The notes beneath the pieces are model-generated. The model saw nothing but the letters and a program-made list of their open reading frames with translations. It was not told the origin of the DNA and did not search any database. The position numbers and the translations under genes are program-made. A stretch of DNA of 64,000 nucleotides, taken from assembly GCF_949987515.2 (NCBI RefSeq), contig NC_082697.1:86612554-86676553 (forward strand). Reading direction: 5' to 3'. This document shows, piece after piece, positions 25,774-36,130 of the stretch. Position 1 is the stretch's first letter; the number at the start of each line of letters is the position of its first letter. The stretch is from Delphinus delphis. Taxonomy: Eukaryota; Chordata; Mammalia; Artiodactyla; Delphinidae.

Positions 25774-25782
25774 CTTTATATG

Positions 25783-25802
25783 GTGTGTGTGTGTGTGTGT
25801 GT
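25783..25802 (+). repeat. GT microsatellite, ten units
   Basis: A pure GT run directly after the hAT target duplication, followed by a purine tract GAAAGAAAGAAAAAGAGAAAA. Confidence 0.95.
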
Positions 25803-26140
25803 AGAAAGAAAGAAAAAGAGAAAATGCGAATATCTTCTCTCTATACGGTGTGTGGCTTACTTTTCACCGTTCTCATTGGTGTTTTTGGATTAATAGAAGT
25901 TCTTGATTTTGAGTCCAATTTATTGAATTTTCCTGTGTGGTTACTTACCTCTTTTTGTGTCGTCTTTAAAAATTCTTTGCTTAGATCAGAAAAATATGGA
26001 AGCTTTGTTGTCTTGTCGTTTACATTTATATCCACCATCCATCTGAAGTTTGTGGCGTGGGGGAAGTGTAGGGTGAAGAATAACACTCTTCTCGATGGGC
26101 AGCCAGTTGACGGGTCACTTTCAGAAAAGGCCACCTTTTC

Positions 26141-27506
26141 CTCCCCGAGTGGCAGTCAGTCGGCTGTACGTGGGCAGGTCTGCTTCTCTTTTCTGTCTCC
26201 TTGGTTTATTTTCTGTCCTTAAACTCCCACTTCCTTCCAGTGAGTATGGACAGAAGACAAGAGGTGGGAAGGCTGAGCCCTGGGATCCACCTTTCAGGAT
26301 CGGGGAGCTGTGGGGACAGAAGAAGGACTGGGGTGGAGGGTTGGTGGGCGGGAGAACCCGGGATTGTGGGCTGCTCTGGAAGGCCGGTGTCAGGGCGCTT
26401 CATGGTGCGTGGAGGCTGCACATCGACCTGGGAAGGTGAGGGCTCAGAACTCTGCAGAGCGGGGCTCACGGCGGCCTTGACAGGGGCGGGTGGAGTCCAG
26501 GGGAAGCCGGGTGACAGGGGGTTTGAGAGCCGGGGCAGAGAGGGATGCTGTGTTGGCGGGTTGGTTTGTTTGTGTGGAGGGAACGAGAGAATTGGGATGG
26601 CATCTGGAGGGGAGACGTGCAGACAAGATGGATCTCCCTGGAGGGCAGGAGATGCTGTGAGTTGCACGTTCATGGGATGGTCCAGGAAAAGAGGGGAGGT
26701 AGCTGGGGGTCTGTGCATTGTTAATGTGAGGAGATGGGACCAAGGACCTGCCTCACTGTGGAGCATGGAGAATCACCCGCTGCAGTGGAGGGAACGCACG
26801 GGACACGGACGCAGGGGCAGGCAGGCGGTGGGTGCAATGGCCGGCACTTAGAGAAAGTCTCTTTCTGTTTTCTCAGTGGAATACAAGCAAGACTGACCAG
26901 CTGAGCCTGAGGTTGGTGAAGGCAGAATGACATGAATTAGTCGTCAGGGGTGGAGGGGACCAGGGGGTGCAGTGTGGTGGCCACTAGGGATTGCTGTCCT
27001 GAGTTTAGGGGTGGGCCAGCCGGCCTGGCGGTGTGTCCTTCCTCAGTGACAGTCGTCTGCGCTGGTGGAGCAGATTCGTCAGCTGACTGCGATGGTCGGG
27101 ACGTGAAGCTGTGTGTACAGGGGCGATTGTTAGGGTCGACTTGGGGGCGGGGGTGAGAGGGTGAGGAGGAAGTGGAGGCGGTGGTCTGTGGGGTGCAGGG
27201 CCCGAAGGACGGGGCCACGGCAGAGCTGCAGTTCCTGGGCAGAGTCAGACCCACTGCCCAGGTCTGGGGCAGGCACGGGGCGGGGAGGGTCAGGAGCAGA
27301 TACCAGGGGTCATCTTTCTGACCATTGAGATCGGCAAGGTTGTGAGGTAGGTGTGCCAGGGAACGGCAGTGAAGCAGGAGCTAAAAAATTGTAGGGAATT
27401 AGGCCAAATCTTGCAGGTTCTCAGAGCTCAGCCAGTCCTGCACCACTTGGGCTTCCGCCACCACCTCCCTGACCTCTTACTGTTGGTATTTTACTGGCCG
27501 CCTTCC
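26141..27506. other. Intron, G-rich on the + strand, unassigned
   Basis: Purine-rich sequence with many GGGAGG, GGTGGAGG and GAGGAGG words. It has the feel of an old dispersed repeat, but I could not place it in a family. No gene recognised. Confidence 0.35.
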
Positions 27507-27837
27507 TTTTTTTTTTAAATTTTAATTAAATTAATTAATTAATTAATTTATTGGCTGTGTGGGGTCTTTGTTGCTGTGCGCAGGTTTTCTCTAGTTGAGG
27601 CGAGCAGGGGCTACTCTTTGTTGCGGTGCGCGGGCTTCTCACTGCGGTGGCTTCTCTTGTTGCAGAGCAGGGGCTGTAGGCGCGCGGGCTTCAGTAGTTG
27701 TGGCTCGCAGGCTCAGTGGTTGTGGTGCACGGGCTTAGCTGCTCCGCGGCATGTGGGATCTTCCCGGACCAGGGCTGGAACCCGTGTCCCCTGCATTGGC
27801 AGGCGGATGCTTAACCGCTGCGCCAGCAGGGAAGCGC
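27507..27837 (-). mobile_element. CHR-type tRNA-derived SINE
   Basis: Reversed CHR SINE: a T run and AATT repeats (its A-rich tail) at 27507-27549, then GGGTCTTTGTTGCTG, CGCGGGCTTCTC, GGCATGTGGGATCTTCCC and CCCCTGCATTGGCAGGCGGA, ending at the head near 27837. A clear target duplication was not found, so it is either older or the ends have drifted. Confidence 0.9.
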
Positions 27838-28029
27838 CCTGGCCTTCTAGTCATGCCCTGGTGACACTCCCCCGCCCCCCAGCAGCATTCCCCGTGGCAG
27901 TACGACAGGAGCCAGGTCAAGGGCTTTTGCTGCAAAAGCCCTCACGTGGTGGCTGCCCGTCAGAGAGGAAGCTCAGCTCTTCACAGGGGGGGCCCAGAGC
28001 GGCCGTTGTTTCCGCCCCACCCCTGCCAT

Positions 28030-28290
28030 GTTTTCCCCCTCATCCTGCCCCTGCTGCTCGTACACTTGCAGGCCGTGCACCTACCCCAGGGCCTTTGCAC
28101 TTGCTGCCCCTCTTTCTGGAGCACTCGTTGTTCAGGTACCTCAGCAGCACACTCCCTAACGTGTCTCTATGTCTTTTCACAAATGTGATCTTACCAGCCG
28201 CCCTGTCTCCCAGTACAGATCTGTCCCTACCCTCTGTCTTGCTGTTCTCCGTTTCAGTCAGGCCTGGCCAGTGCATCCCCCCCTCCTCTC
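28030..28290 (+). mobile_element. L2 LINE remnant
   Basis: Matches the general order of an L2 3' region: CCAGGGCCTTTGCACTTGCTG, TTTCTGGAGCACTCGTTGTTC, a TGTCTCTATGTC-like section and TCTGTCTTGCTGTTCTCC. Strongly diverged and non-coding. Confidence 0.6.
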
Positions 28291-28559
28291 GCGTGAGTGG
28301 ACGGGGCTCAGGGCAGCATGTTGTGACCAGTGTTTACACGGTGTGTGGTCAGTGTCGTCCGCTGAGGGCGTGGCTCAGTGGCACAGGGGAGAGCTGCTGT
28401 GCAGCATCTGGGGTCCTTCACCCTCACTGACCGGGCGGGCCCTGCGGGGTCCCCTGTGAGGGTGCTGTGCTCACATGGCTCAGAACAGCAACCCCAGGTG
28501 ACCGTGAGTTTGCGTGTCTGCCACCTGCCCCGCGCTGCCCTCCTGGTTTTAGATGCTGA

Positions 28560-29460
28560 TGCGGCTCATTTGTCCCTTCTTCCGGTTCGTGTTTGGGCGG
28601 TACCCAGTGTTGACTCTCAGGAATAAAGCTAAGAACATCCCTGTACACGTGTGTTGCAGCACATGCGTACTTCTGTATCTTGAGCACACCCGAGGCCCGG
28701 CCCGGCCGCATGTCCATCCTGATGAGAAGCTGCCGGTTGCCCATCCACCAGCCCCAGGGGTTCCGGTGCTCGCGTCCCTGCGGCATTTGGGATTGTCTGT
28801 CTTCCAGCCCCCGGGTAGGCGTCCAGTGGTGTCTCCTTGCGATTCTCCCATGCATTTTCCTATTAGCTTGTTGGGCATTCAGAGCACGGCTTTTGTCAAG
28901 TGCTCTCAGTGTAGCTGTTAATTACATATTTTTCTGTCTATTCGTTCATAATCTTTATCCATTTATTCTGTCTTTTTAAAAATTAATTTTTAGAGAAGCT
29001 TTTAATAGCTTAAGGAAATTAGCCCTTTGTCTGAAAATAAGGTTTCCCAGTTTGACATTTCCCTTCTATTTGGTTGTAAAGTTTTTCTTCCAGACACTCA
29101 TTTTTATTTTTTTCTAGCTGAACACGTGAGCCTCTTCTTTTAGTGCTTCTGTTTTGTTTTTGTATGAATGTGGAAGAGACTTTTCTCTTTCCTAAGTCAT
29201 CAGAATTTTTTCCTGTATTGTCCTCTTTCATTTTATGTCTAAAACCTTTGATCCACCTAGACTGTCTTTTGATAGGAGCTATGCAGTAGGGTTTCACTTT
29301 GTTTTTTCCAGAGAGCTTCCCCGTTGTCCTGATGGGATTTTATAATCACCAAGCCTCCTTTCTAAGCCCCTTTGCTACGTGTATTTGAGTCTACATTAGG
29401 ATTTCAGTCCCATTTCACTGTTGCGACGTGTGGTACCACCACCATGCTTTAGTTATCGTA
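28560..29460 (-). mobile_element. Old L1 fragment(s), antisense
   Basis: Reversed L1 wording is visible: AATAAAGCTAAGAACATCCC, then ATTTATTCTGTCTTTTTAAAAA, TTTGTCTGAAAATAAGG, TGTCTAAAACCTTTGATCCACC, GAGCTTCCCCGTTGTCCTG. The 28540-28900 part is less certain. AT-rich, with no intact frame. Confidence 0.6.
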
Positions 29461-31509
29461 GCTAGAGCTGTGTTTTAACTACCCGGGCCGCCAGGTCCTT
29501 CTTTTTACATTCTAAACATACTGAGTCCGCCCAGAGCCGGCGCTGGCCAGTGCTCGGCACGCCGTCAACAGGTGGGCCTGCGGGCTGCCCCCTCCCCTCA
29601 GAGAGCAGAGGGCAGCGCAGTCGTCGTCCGCGGCGGTGGGCAGGCTGGCGGGGGGCAGGTTCCTTCACTTCCTGTCCTCAGGCTCCATCACGGGACAGAG
29701 TGAGAGCCGCGCTGAGGGGTGTGACTCCTTGGAGACGCCCGGCGGCCTCTGGCATCCTCGTGCGTCAGCCCCCCAGCCTCTGCGGCCGAGAGAGAGCAGA
29801 AGTGGAATCGCTCCCGTCTCCCCGTGGACGTTCCCAGTGGGCAGGGGTGTATGTGCGTGTGCCCCATGCTGGGTCAGGTCAGCAGTGCTTCAGAAGCACA
29901 CTGGCCGGAGTGGGGGCACGGCGTCCTGGCATCTCGGTGCCCCTCCCAGGGCACCCACCCACCCTGGGAAGCCTGACAGCGGCCACTGCTGCCAGTGTGT
30001 GCTCTCAGTGGCGTCCCTCTTTCCAGTGTCCACAGGTCTGAGTGGTCTGGGCCCTGGGCCCTGCTACAGCTGGCGGAGGCTGGCGGGCGCACCGCCCTCT
30101 CCTGCTGCAGCACACGGCCTGTGCATCTCCTGGCCCTCGGGTGCTCCGGTCTCTTGGTCGGACGTCTGTTTGGCTCTTTGTTCGTTCAGAACGGATCTGC
30201 TGCCCCTCCTGGGTGTTGGGTGCTCTGCCGGGACCTTGTGTGGCCATTGCCCTCCTGCACACACCGTCTGATGGGACAGAGACGGTGGCGCGTTGCATGG
30301 CGTGCTGTGGCGGAAGGAAGCTGAGGCACTGCGGCGGCGTCTGCGTCTGGAGCGGGGGGCTGGGCAGGTGGCAGGGTCACGCGGGGAGGCGTCTCTCAGA
30401 GGAGACCTGAAGGGACAGTGGAAGGTGCGGTGGAGAGACCAGTAGGGAAGAGAAGGGAGGCCCTGGAGGTGGGGCTGCAGGCAGGTCTGTGCCCTCCTGA
30501 GGGAGGCTCGGTCTGGGGGAGTGGCCGCGTGGTGACTGTGCCCCCAGCTGACTTTCCTCCTCTCCTGCACGCTCAGCCATGGAAGGTCCAGGCTGGCAGC
30601 AGACCAGGGGAAGGCCTGCGGGGAGGGGCAGGTGTGGTCCAGCCTGCCTAGGCCGGCCCTCCTGATTGCTGCCTGGAAGCTGGGGTGCAGTTGGGATCTT
30701 CCTTCTGTAAGATGCTTCCTGAGCACTTCCTATTATCATTTAAATGGACTTTTTCTGCTCCTGTAATGAAGTTTGGGCTCAGCCAGAGCCAGGCTCCTTG
30801 CTTGTGTGGCTGTGTGGCTTTGGGATGCTAATGTCATTGACAGATGGCCACTTGGAAGTCCATTTCCTCTGAAGAATTTGTGTGGAGAGAAGCACTTTTC
30901 TTTGTCACCGGCCTGTTTTCTCCTCTTGCGGAGTACTCTGCCCGCTGGGATTGCTGAGCGGGCGGTAGGCTCCCTCTGAAAGCTGGGGGCCCTGTGTGCA
31001 TGGGAGGGGCCCTTGGGGAAGGGGTGGCGCACCGCTGTCAACTTGGCGGCTCTTCCTCAGCATTTGCGGGGCACCCGCAGGGTATAAGCGCAGACGGTGC
31101 CGCCCGTCCTCCCAGAAACACAGGAGAGAAGCCCTGCTTTGTTGTCTCCACTCCCGTGGCTGCGTCTCCCGGGGGGCATGTGCGCAACAAGCCGCACACG
31201 GGCCGGCGCCTCTGGGTCTTTGCCCCCCGCCCCGCCCCTGCCACGAAGGTGGGTCCTAGAGTCAGACTTCTCTAGGAAATCAAAGTATAGCCCTGGCACC
31301 CGCGGGCTGAGTAGCTTTCAGAGGAGCCGACATGCAGGTGAGGGAGGGCTCTTCCCGAGTTTACCTGGGCATCGCTTCATCTCCGCCACACCCGCGGCCG
31401 TGGTTCACGTCCACCTACTCTGAATGCAGAGCTGCGATGGGTCCTTTGTGTACCTGTCTCCTTGGGTTTGTGTAAGAAGCTCAGGAGGTAGGGATTTCTG
31501 TCCCGATTT
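29461..31509. other. GC-rich intron with an AT-rich pocket at 30700-30960
   Basis: 29461-30700 and 30960-31440 are GC-rich and show nothing recognisable. 30700-30960 is AT-richer, with ATCATTTAAATGGAC and CATTGACAGATGGCC; it matches no repeat I know and could be a conserved element. 31440-31530 has a weak MIR-like GGCGAGGACATTTAGGCATGG. Confidence 0.4.
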
Positions 31510-32072
31510 GTAGGCGAGGACATTTAGGCATGGAGACACCTGTAGAACGCTCCACTCAACAGCCAAATGCACGTTCTTCTCCAGCTCACGGGGAACATTG
31601 TCCGGGACAGATCGTATGTCAGGCCACGAAATATGCCTCATTTAAAATGGTCGGAAGCATACAAAGCACGTTCTCCTAGCGCAGTGGAATAAAATTGACG
31701 GACTTTTAGCTAGACTAGCCAAACAAACACGAGAGACGCGTCTTATTAGTAAAATCGGGAGCGGAAGTGGCCTCACGTAAATATGAAGAACTATGTTAAG
31801 AGAATGTTACGAGCTGTTGTTTGCCAGCAAAGTAGGTAATCTGGATAAAATGGACAAATTCCTAGAAATGCACAAAGTATCCAAACTGACTCAAAAGAAA
31901 TGGAAAATCTGAATAGACCTATGATAGGTGATTAGCAACCAGAATATTTCCAACAAAGCTTCCCCGTGAATTTTACCTGCATTTATAGAAGGAACTAACT
32001 CCCAAAAATAGAAGATGAGGAATCCCTTCCTAATTTATTTTATGGTGCTGAGGTAACTTCAAAAGAATAAAT

Positions 32073-32389
32073 GTGGGACTTCCCTGGTGGCACAGTGGTT
32101 GGGAGTCCACCTCCCAATGCAGGGGACGCGGGTTCGAGCCCTGGTCCGGGAAGATCCCACATGCCGCAGAGCAGCTAACCCTGTGTGCCACAACTGCTGA
32201 GCCTGTGTGCCCTCAACTACTGAAGCCCATGCGCCTAGAGCCCGTGCTTCGCAACAAGAGAAGCCACCACGATGAGAGGCCCATGCACTGCAATGAAGAG
32301 CGGCCCCCACTAGCCGCAACTAGAGAAAGCCCGTGCGCAACAACGAAGACCCAACGCAGCCAAAAATCAATCAATCAATTAATTAATTA
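32073..32389 (+). mobile_element. CHR-type tRNA-derived SINE with target-site duplication
   Basis: Begins GTGGGACTTCCCTGGTGG. An exact A-box match, TGGCACAGTGG, lies at 32088-32098 and a B box, GGTTCGAGCC, at 32131-32140. The tail is AATC/AATT repeats. The duplication AAAAGAATAAAT is perfect at 32061-32072 and 32390-32401. It is inserted in a sense L1, so it is younger than that L1. Being the most intact of the three SINEs in promoter boxes, it is the best lineage marker here. Confidence 0.95.
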
Positions 32390-33133
32390 AAAAGAATAAA
32401 TTTGGATCCCTGCCTTAAACTGTAGGCAAAAAGTAACTTGGATGGATCAAAGACCCAGATGCAAGAACTAAAACTATAAAGCTCTTAGAAGAAACATTGG
32501 TGTCATAGATCTTTGTGACCTTGGGTTAGGGGGTATAATGGTTTCTAAAATATGATACCAAGCAAAAATATACGCAAGTATCTTTATGCACAAGCAAAAA
32601 AGAAAGATTAGTAAAATGGACTTCATTGAAATAGAAAACTTAAATTCATCAAAGGACACCATCAAGAAATTGAAAATTCAACCCACATAAGGGAGAAAAT
32701 ATTTGCAAAGTATCTGATAATGGTCCGGTATCCAGAATATATAAAGAATTCTCACAACAGAACATCAAGGAAACAACCCGATTAAAAAATGGACTAAGTA
32801 CTTGAATAGGCACGTCTCCAAAAAAGATAAATGAATGGGCGATAAGGACGTGAAAAGATGCTCAGTATCACTAGTCCTTAGAGAAATGGGGCTCAAAGCC
32901 GTGAGATATCACCTCTCACCCTTTAGGGTGACTGCTTTCAAAAACATAGAAAACAAGTGTTGGTGAGGGGGTAGAGATTGCCACCCTTGTGCACGGCTGG
33001 TGCGGTGCAAAATTTGTGGGTGCTGTGGAAGCCGGGGTGACTGGAGCAGATGTCTGCACACCCACACTCTCAGCAGCATTATTCACAGTAGTCAAGAGCT
33101 GGAGGCAGCCCAGTGTCCCTCGAGGGGTGAGGA

Positions 33134-33327
33134 TGAGTGGACAAATAAAGCCTGGTCCCTCCGCGCGGTGGGTGAGTGGACAAATAAAACGTGGTCCCTC
33201 CAGGCGGTGGGTGAGTGGACAAATAAAACGTGGTCCCTCCAGGCGGTGGGTGAGTGGACAAATAAAACGTGGTCCCTCCAGGCGGTGGGTGAGTGGACAA
33301 ATAAAACGTGGTCCCTCCGCGCGGTGG
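33134..33327 (+). repeat. 39-bp tandem repeat, five copies, inside an L1 3' end
   Basis: The unit TGAGTGGACAAATAAAACGT plus 19 more bases starts at 33134, 33173, 33212, 33251 and 33290. The unit derives from the L1 3' text that normally reads 'atggataaacaaaatgtggt...caatggaatatt', and normal L1 sequence resumes at GGTGGAATATCACTTATCC. Copies 1 and 5 share CCGCGCGGTGG while copies 2-4 share CCAGGCGGTGGG. The unit is 13 codons long, so it gives repeated peptides in open frames on both strands; these have no support as genes. Confidence 0.97.
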
Positions 33328-33664
33328 AATATCACTTATCCTTTAAAAGGAAGGCAATTCAGACACCTGCTGTAACATGGATGAACCTTGAAGACATGAT
33401 GCTCAGTGAAATAAGCCAGTCAAAAAAGGACAGATATGATTTATTTCACTTCTGTGAGGTCCCTAGAGGAGCCCAGTCCATAAAGACAAAGTAAGAGGGT
33501 GGGTGCCAGGGGCTGGGCTTCTTAATGAGGACAGCATTTCAGTTTGGGGGAGATGAGTTCTCGGATGGATGGTGGTGATGGTTGTGCTACAGTGTGAATG
33601 TAGTAATGCCGCTTGTTCGGGTGCTGAGAAATGCTTAAAATGGTATGTTATGTATATATACACA

Positions 33665-34550
33665 GAAAGGGCAAAGGACTTAAGTAGACATTGCTACAGA
33701 TGTTTAAGAAGCACACGAAGAACATTAAAACTATGCTGAGACACCCCTTCACACCCACTAGGATGGCTAGCCTGATAACGATACGTCATGCATAACAATA
33801 AAGTTGCACATGTAATCATATGTCATTGTACAATACAATACTTTTTGTTATAATAATTTTAAAGATGGAAAATAAAGAGTATTGGGTGAGGATGTGGAGA
33901 AATTGGAACCCTCACAGGTTATCGGTAGGAGTGTAAAATGGTGCAGCCACTGTGGGAAACAGTCTAGCAGCTCCTCAGCAGGTTAAACGCAGAGTTAATG
34001 TGACCCAGCAGTTCCACTCCTAGTTACGTACCCAGGAGAACTGAGAACATATGTTCACATAAAAACCTGCGTTTGAGTGTTCATAGCACCATTATTCACA
34101 ACAGCCAATAGTGGAAAGGATCCAAACGCCCAGCAACCGATGAATAAACAAGTTGTGGTCCATCCGTCCAGCGGCACATCACTCGTCCACGAGAGAAATG
34201 GAGCAGTGGTACGCGGTAAGGTAGGACGAACCTTGGAAACATTATGCTGGTTGAAAGAAGCCAGTTGGAGAGGGCCACGTAGTGCATGATTCCAGTAAGA
34301 CGAAATGTCCAAAGTGGGCAGATTCATAGGCACAGAAAGTAGGTTAGTTGGGGCCAGCCACTGAGGCGGGTGGGAATGGAGGGCGGCTGCTGAGGGGACA
34401 GACAGGGCCTCCGTCTGGGCTGATGACAATCCTCTTGAATTAGTGTCGGTGTTTGGACAGCATCGCACATATACTGGAGACTGAATTGTTCACTTTAAAG
34501 TGGTGTAACGGTAAATTTTATCTAAATTCTGTCTCAATTAAAAATGAGTC
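33665..34550 (+). mobile_element. Second L1 3' end, sense
   Basis: Restarts at AAAGGGCAAAGGACTTAAGT, a position internal to L1 ORF2, then runs CACACCCACTAGGATGGCTA, GAGGATGTGGAGAAATTGG, GTGTAAAATGGTGCAGCCAC, CATTATTCACAACAGCC and finally CTTTAAAGTGGTGTAACGG and a CTCAATTAAAAA end. It lies head to tail with the preceding L1, so the two are separate insertions or a duplication. It is diverged and non-coding. Confidence 0.8.
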
Positions 34551-35549
34551 CGTTCTTCAGCAAATGGTTTTGTAATGTTAACGCCTGAGAACCAAGTGAG
34601 GCTCAGTGAGCAGGTGCCCTCAGAGTAACCCCATTTCCTTCAGTGTGAATGGGGCGGGCGGGGGCAGGGGTGGGCTGGCGCCTAGGAGGTCCTCTGGCCC
34701 CAGGCACGTGGCGGGTGTCGACGGCGGTCTGAGCTCCGTGTGGGGACTCAGGCCGCCCGCTCGGGCTCCGCGAGGCTCCTTCCCTCCCATGTGAGCCGGC
34801 TTCTCGGTAGTCGCCGTTTCTCCCTGCCACCTCCCACTTGTGCAGTTTACTGTAAAGAGGTCATTTCAGAGAAAGTGGTCTTTCAGTCAGAAGCTCTCAG
34901 TGTCTGCTACGCGGGGTCACGGTCATGATGAACCCAGGCCACACAGGAAACCAGCGAGGGGATTATCCTGTCTGGTGGCGGGTCTCTGATAGGGAGGTCT
35001 CGTCGTTTAAGTGGTCTGTGGGCAAGGCAAGGGGGTTTCAACCCTCCGTCTGCGCTTGGTAGCACTGGCTTGTCTCCTTCCCAGCTCTGGGGCAGCAGGG
35101 CAGCGGGGGCCTGAGGCTCCACGTGGCCTCGTGCTGTCGGGGCCGAGCCCTGTGAGTGAGGAGGACGTCCGGGGGACGGACGGGGGTGAAGCCGCACACA
35201 CAGTGGAGGGTGGGCAGCTGGCAGAGCCTGGGCAGCCCACACCCCCGGCACGTCCCAGGACACCGTCTGTCCTGCGTGAGCTCCGTGAAGCCGGTCGCCA
35301 CTGTCTCCTTTGCCTGGATTGGTGACTGACACACAGGAGGCGCTCGATTCGCACTGATTGGCCACGGAAGCAGGGAACCCGTGGCTGCGAACGTGAGCCG
35401 GTGCTCGTGACCAGCGTAGGGTCATGACGGAGAGATCTGAGCTCAAACTCCCACTGCCTCGCTGACTTGCCTCCAGAACCCGGGTGTCCCGTGTCCCGCG
35501 GGGCTGGCGGCGGGACTTAGCTTGTCCAGGTGGGCGGTGTTAAACAGGC
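34551..35549. other. GC-rich intron with a weak L2 trace
   Basis: A degraded L2-like 3' end (GTGACTGACACACAGGAGGCGCTCGATTC) lies near 35270-35360. Otherwise this is GC-rich with no recognisable gene. Confidence 0.4.
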
Positions 35550-36130
35550 GTGTGTGTAACCGGGGGAGGATGGCGGTGTTTGCTGGCTGCTGCCGGCCCT
35601 GACGGCGACACGGTGAAGGTCTCTCGTCCCATCTCCCAAGGGTCCCAGCGTGCATCCCACCCTTGCCGGGTCCTGTTTGTGTGTTTCGGCTCCTCCTCTT
35701 TCTGCTCCGAGTCCGACGATGGCAGTGGTGGCTTCCCGTGTCCCCTGGGGTCCGACGACAGGAAGCCGGGGCGCACCTATGCGCAGGCGTGGGGTAGATT
35801 CCGGGGTCTTGTTCTCAGAAAGCGATGCGCCAGTGGGCGGGAGGGTGAGCAGCCGCGGCAGCCACGACAGCGGCTCGGGAAGTCTGCTGTCCGCGCTGCG
35901 TTTGCTGTGCCTGATCTGCTCGCCAGCAGACGGGCCATCCTGGTATCAGCGCCGCAGTGGCCCCGGCAGCCGCGCACACGGCCCTCTGTGCGGCTCTGTT
36001 GGCGGGAGACACCGCCCACGGACGCCGCTGGAGACGGCACTGCCTTCCTGCTTGTCACCATGCCTGGCTTGCCTGGGGACCCGAGGCTGCGCCCGGGACC
36101 TGAAGGTCACGGGCTTCTCCTCCGCGCTTG
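35550..36130. promoter_or_regulatory. CpG-dense block, candidate intragenic CpG island
   Basis: By eye, CpG is very frequent, especially at 35815-36035, where I count more than 25 in about 220 bases (GCCGCGGCAGCC, CAGCGCCGCAGTGG, CACGGACGCCGC). A 228-codon + frame spans it but has no recognisable domain. Such blocks inside large genes can mark alternative or non-coding promoters; no TATA box or start is evident. Confidence 0.45.

Larger units (their letters stand above)
25050..26140 (-). mobile_element. L1 3' portion, antisense, interrupted by a hAT element
   Basis: The left part (25050-25519) and right part (25774-26140) together follow reversed L1 ORF2 and 3' sequence, including GAGTCGTTAGCTTTG, GAAGTTCTTGATTTTGAGTCC, AAAAATTCTTTGCTTAGATC and ATCCACCATCCATCTGAAG. 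The hAT insertion and a GT microsatellite separate the halves. No intact coding frame remains. Confidence 0.75.
31510..33660 (+). mobile_element. L1 ORF2/3' remnant, sense
   Basis: Follows the 3' half of L1 ORF2 and its 3' end: TGTAGAACGCTCCACTCAAC, CACGTTCTTCTCCAGCTCAC, AACTATAAAGCTCTTAGAAG, GATAAATGAATGGGCGATAAG, GAAAAGATGCTCAGTATCAC and GAGATATCACCTCTCACCC, ending near TGGTATGTTATGTATAT. Internal pieces are missing and stops are frequent, so it is dead. It hosts a CHR SINE and a 39-bp tandem repeat. Confidence 0.82.

Noticed and set aside
26141..27400. Possible old LTR or L1 5' sequence in a purine-rich stretch
   Set aside because: Words look repeat-like, but I could not match an ordered set of motifs to a family, so no element was called.
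32916..33494. Repeat protein with 13-residue units (GEWTNKTWSLQAV type)
   Set aside because: It is translation of a 39-bp tandem repeat made from dead L1 3' sequence, open on both strands simply because the unit lacks stops.
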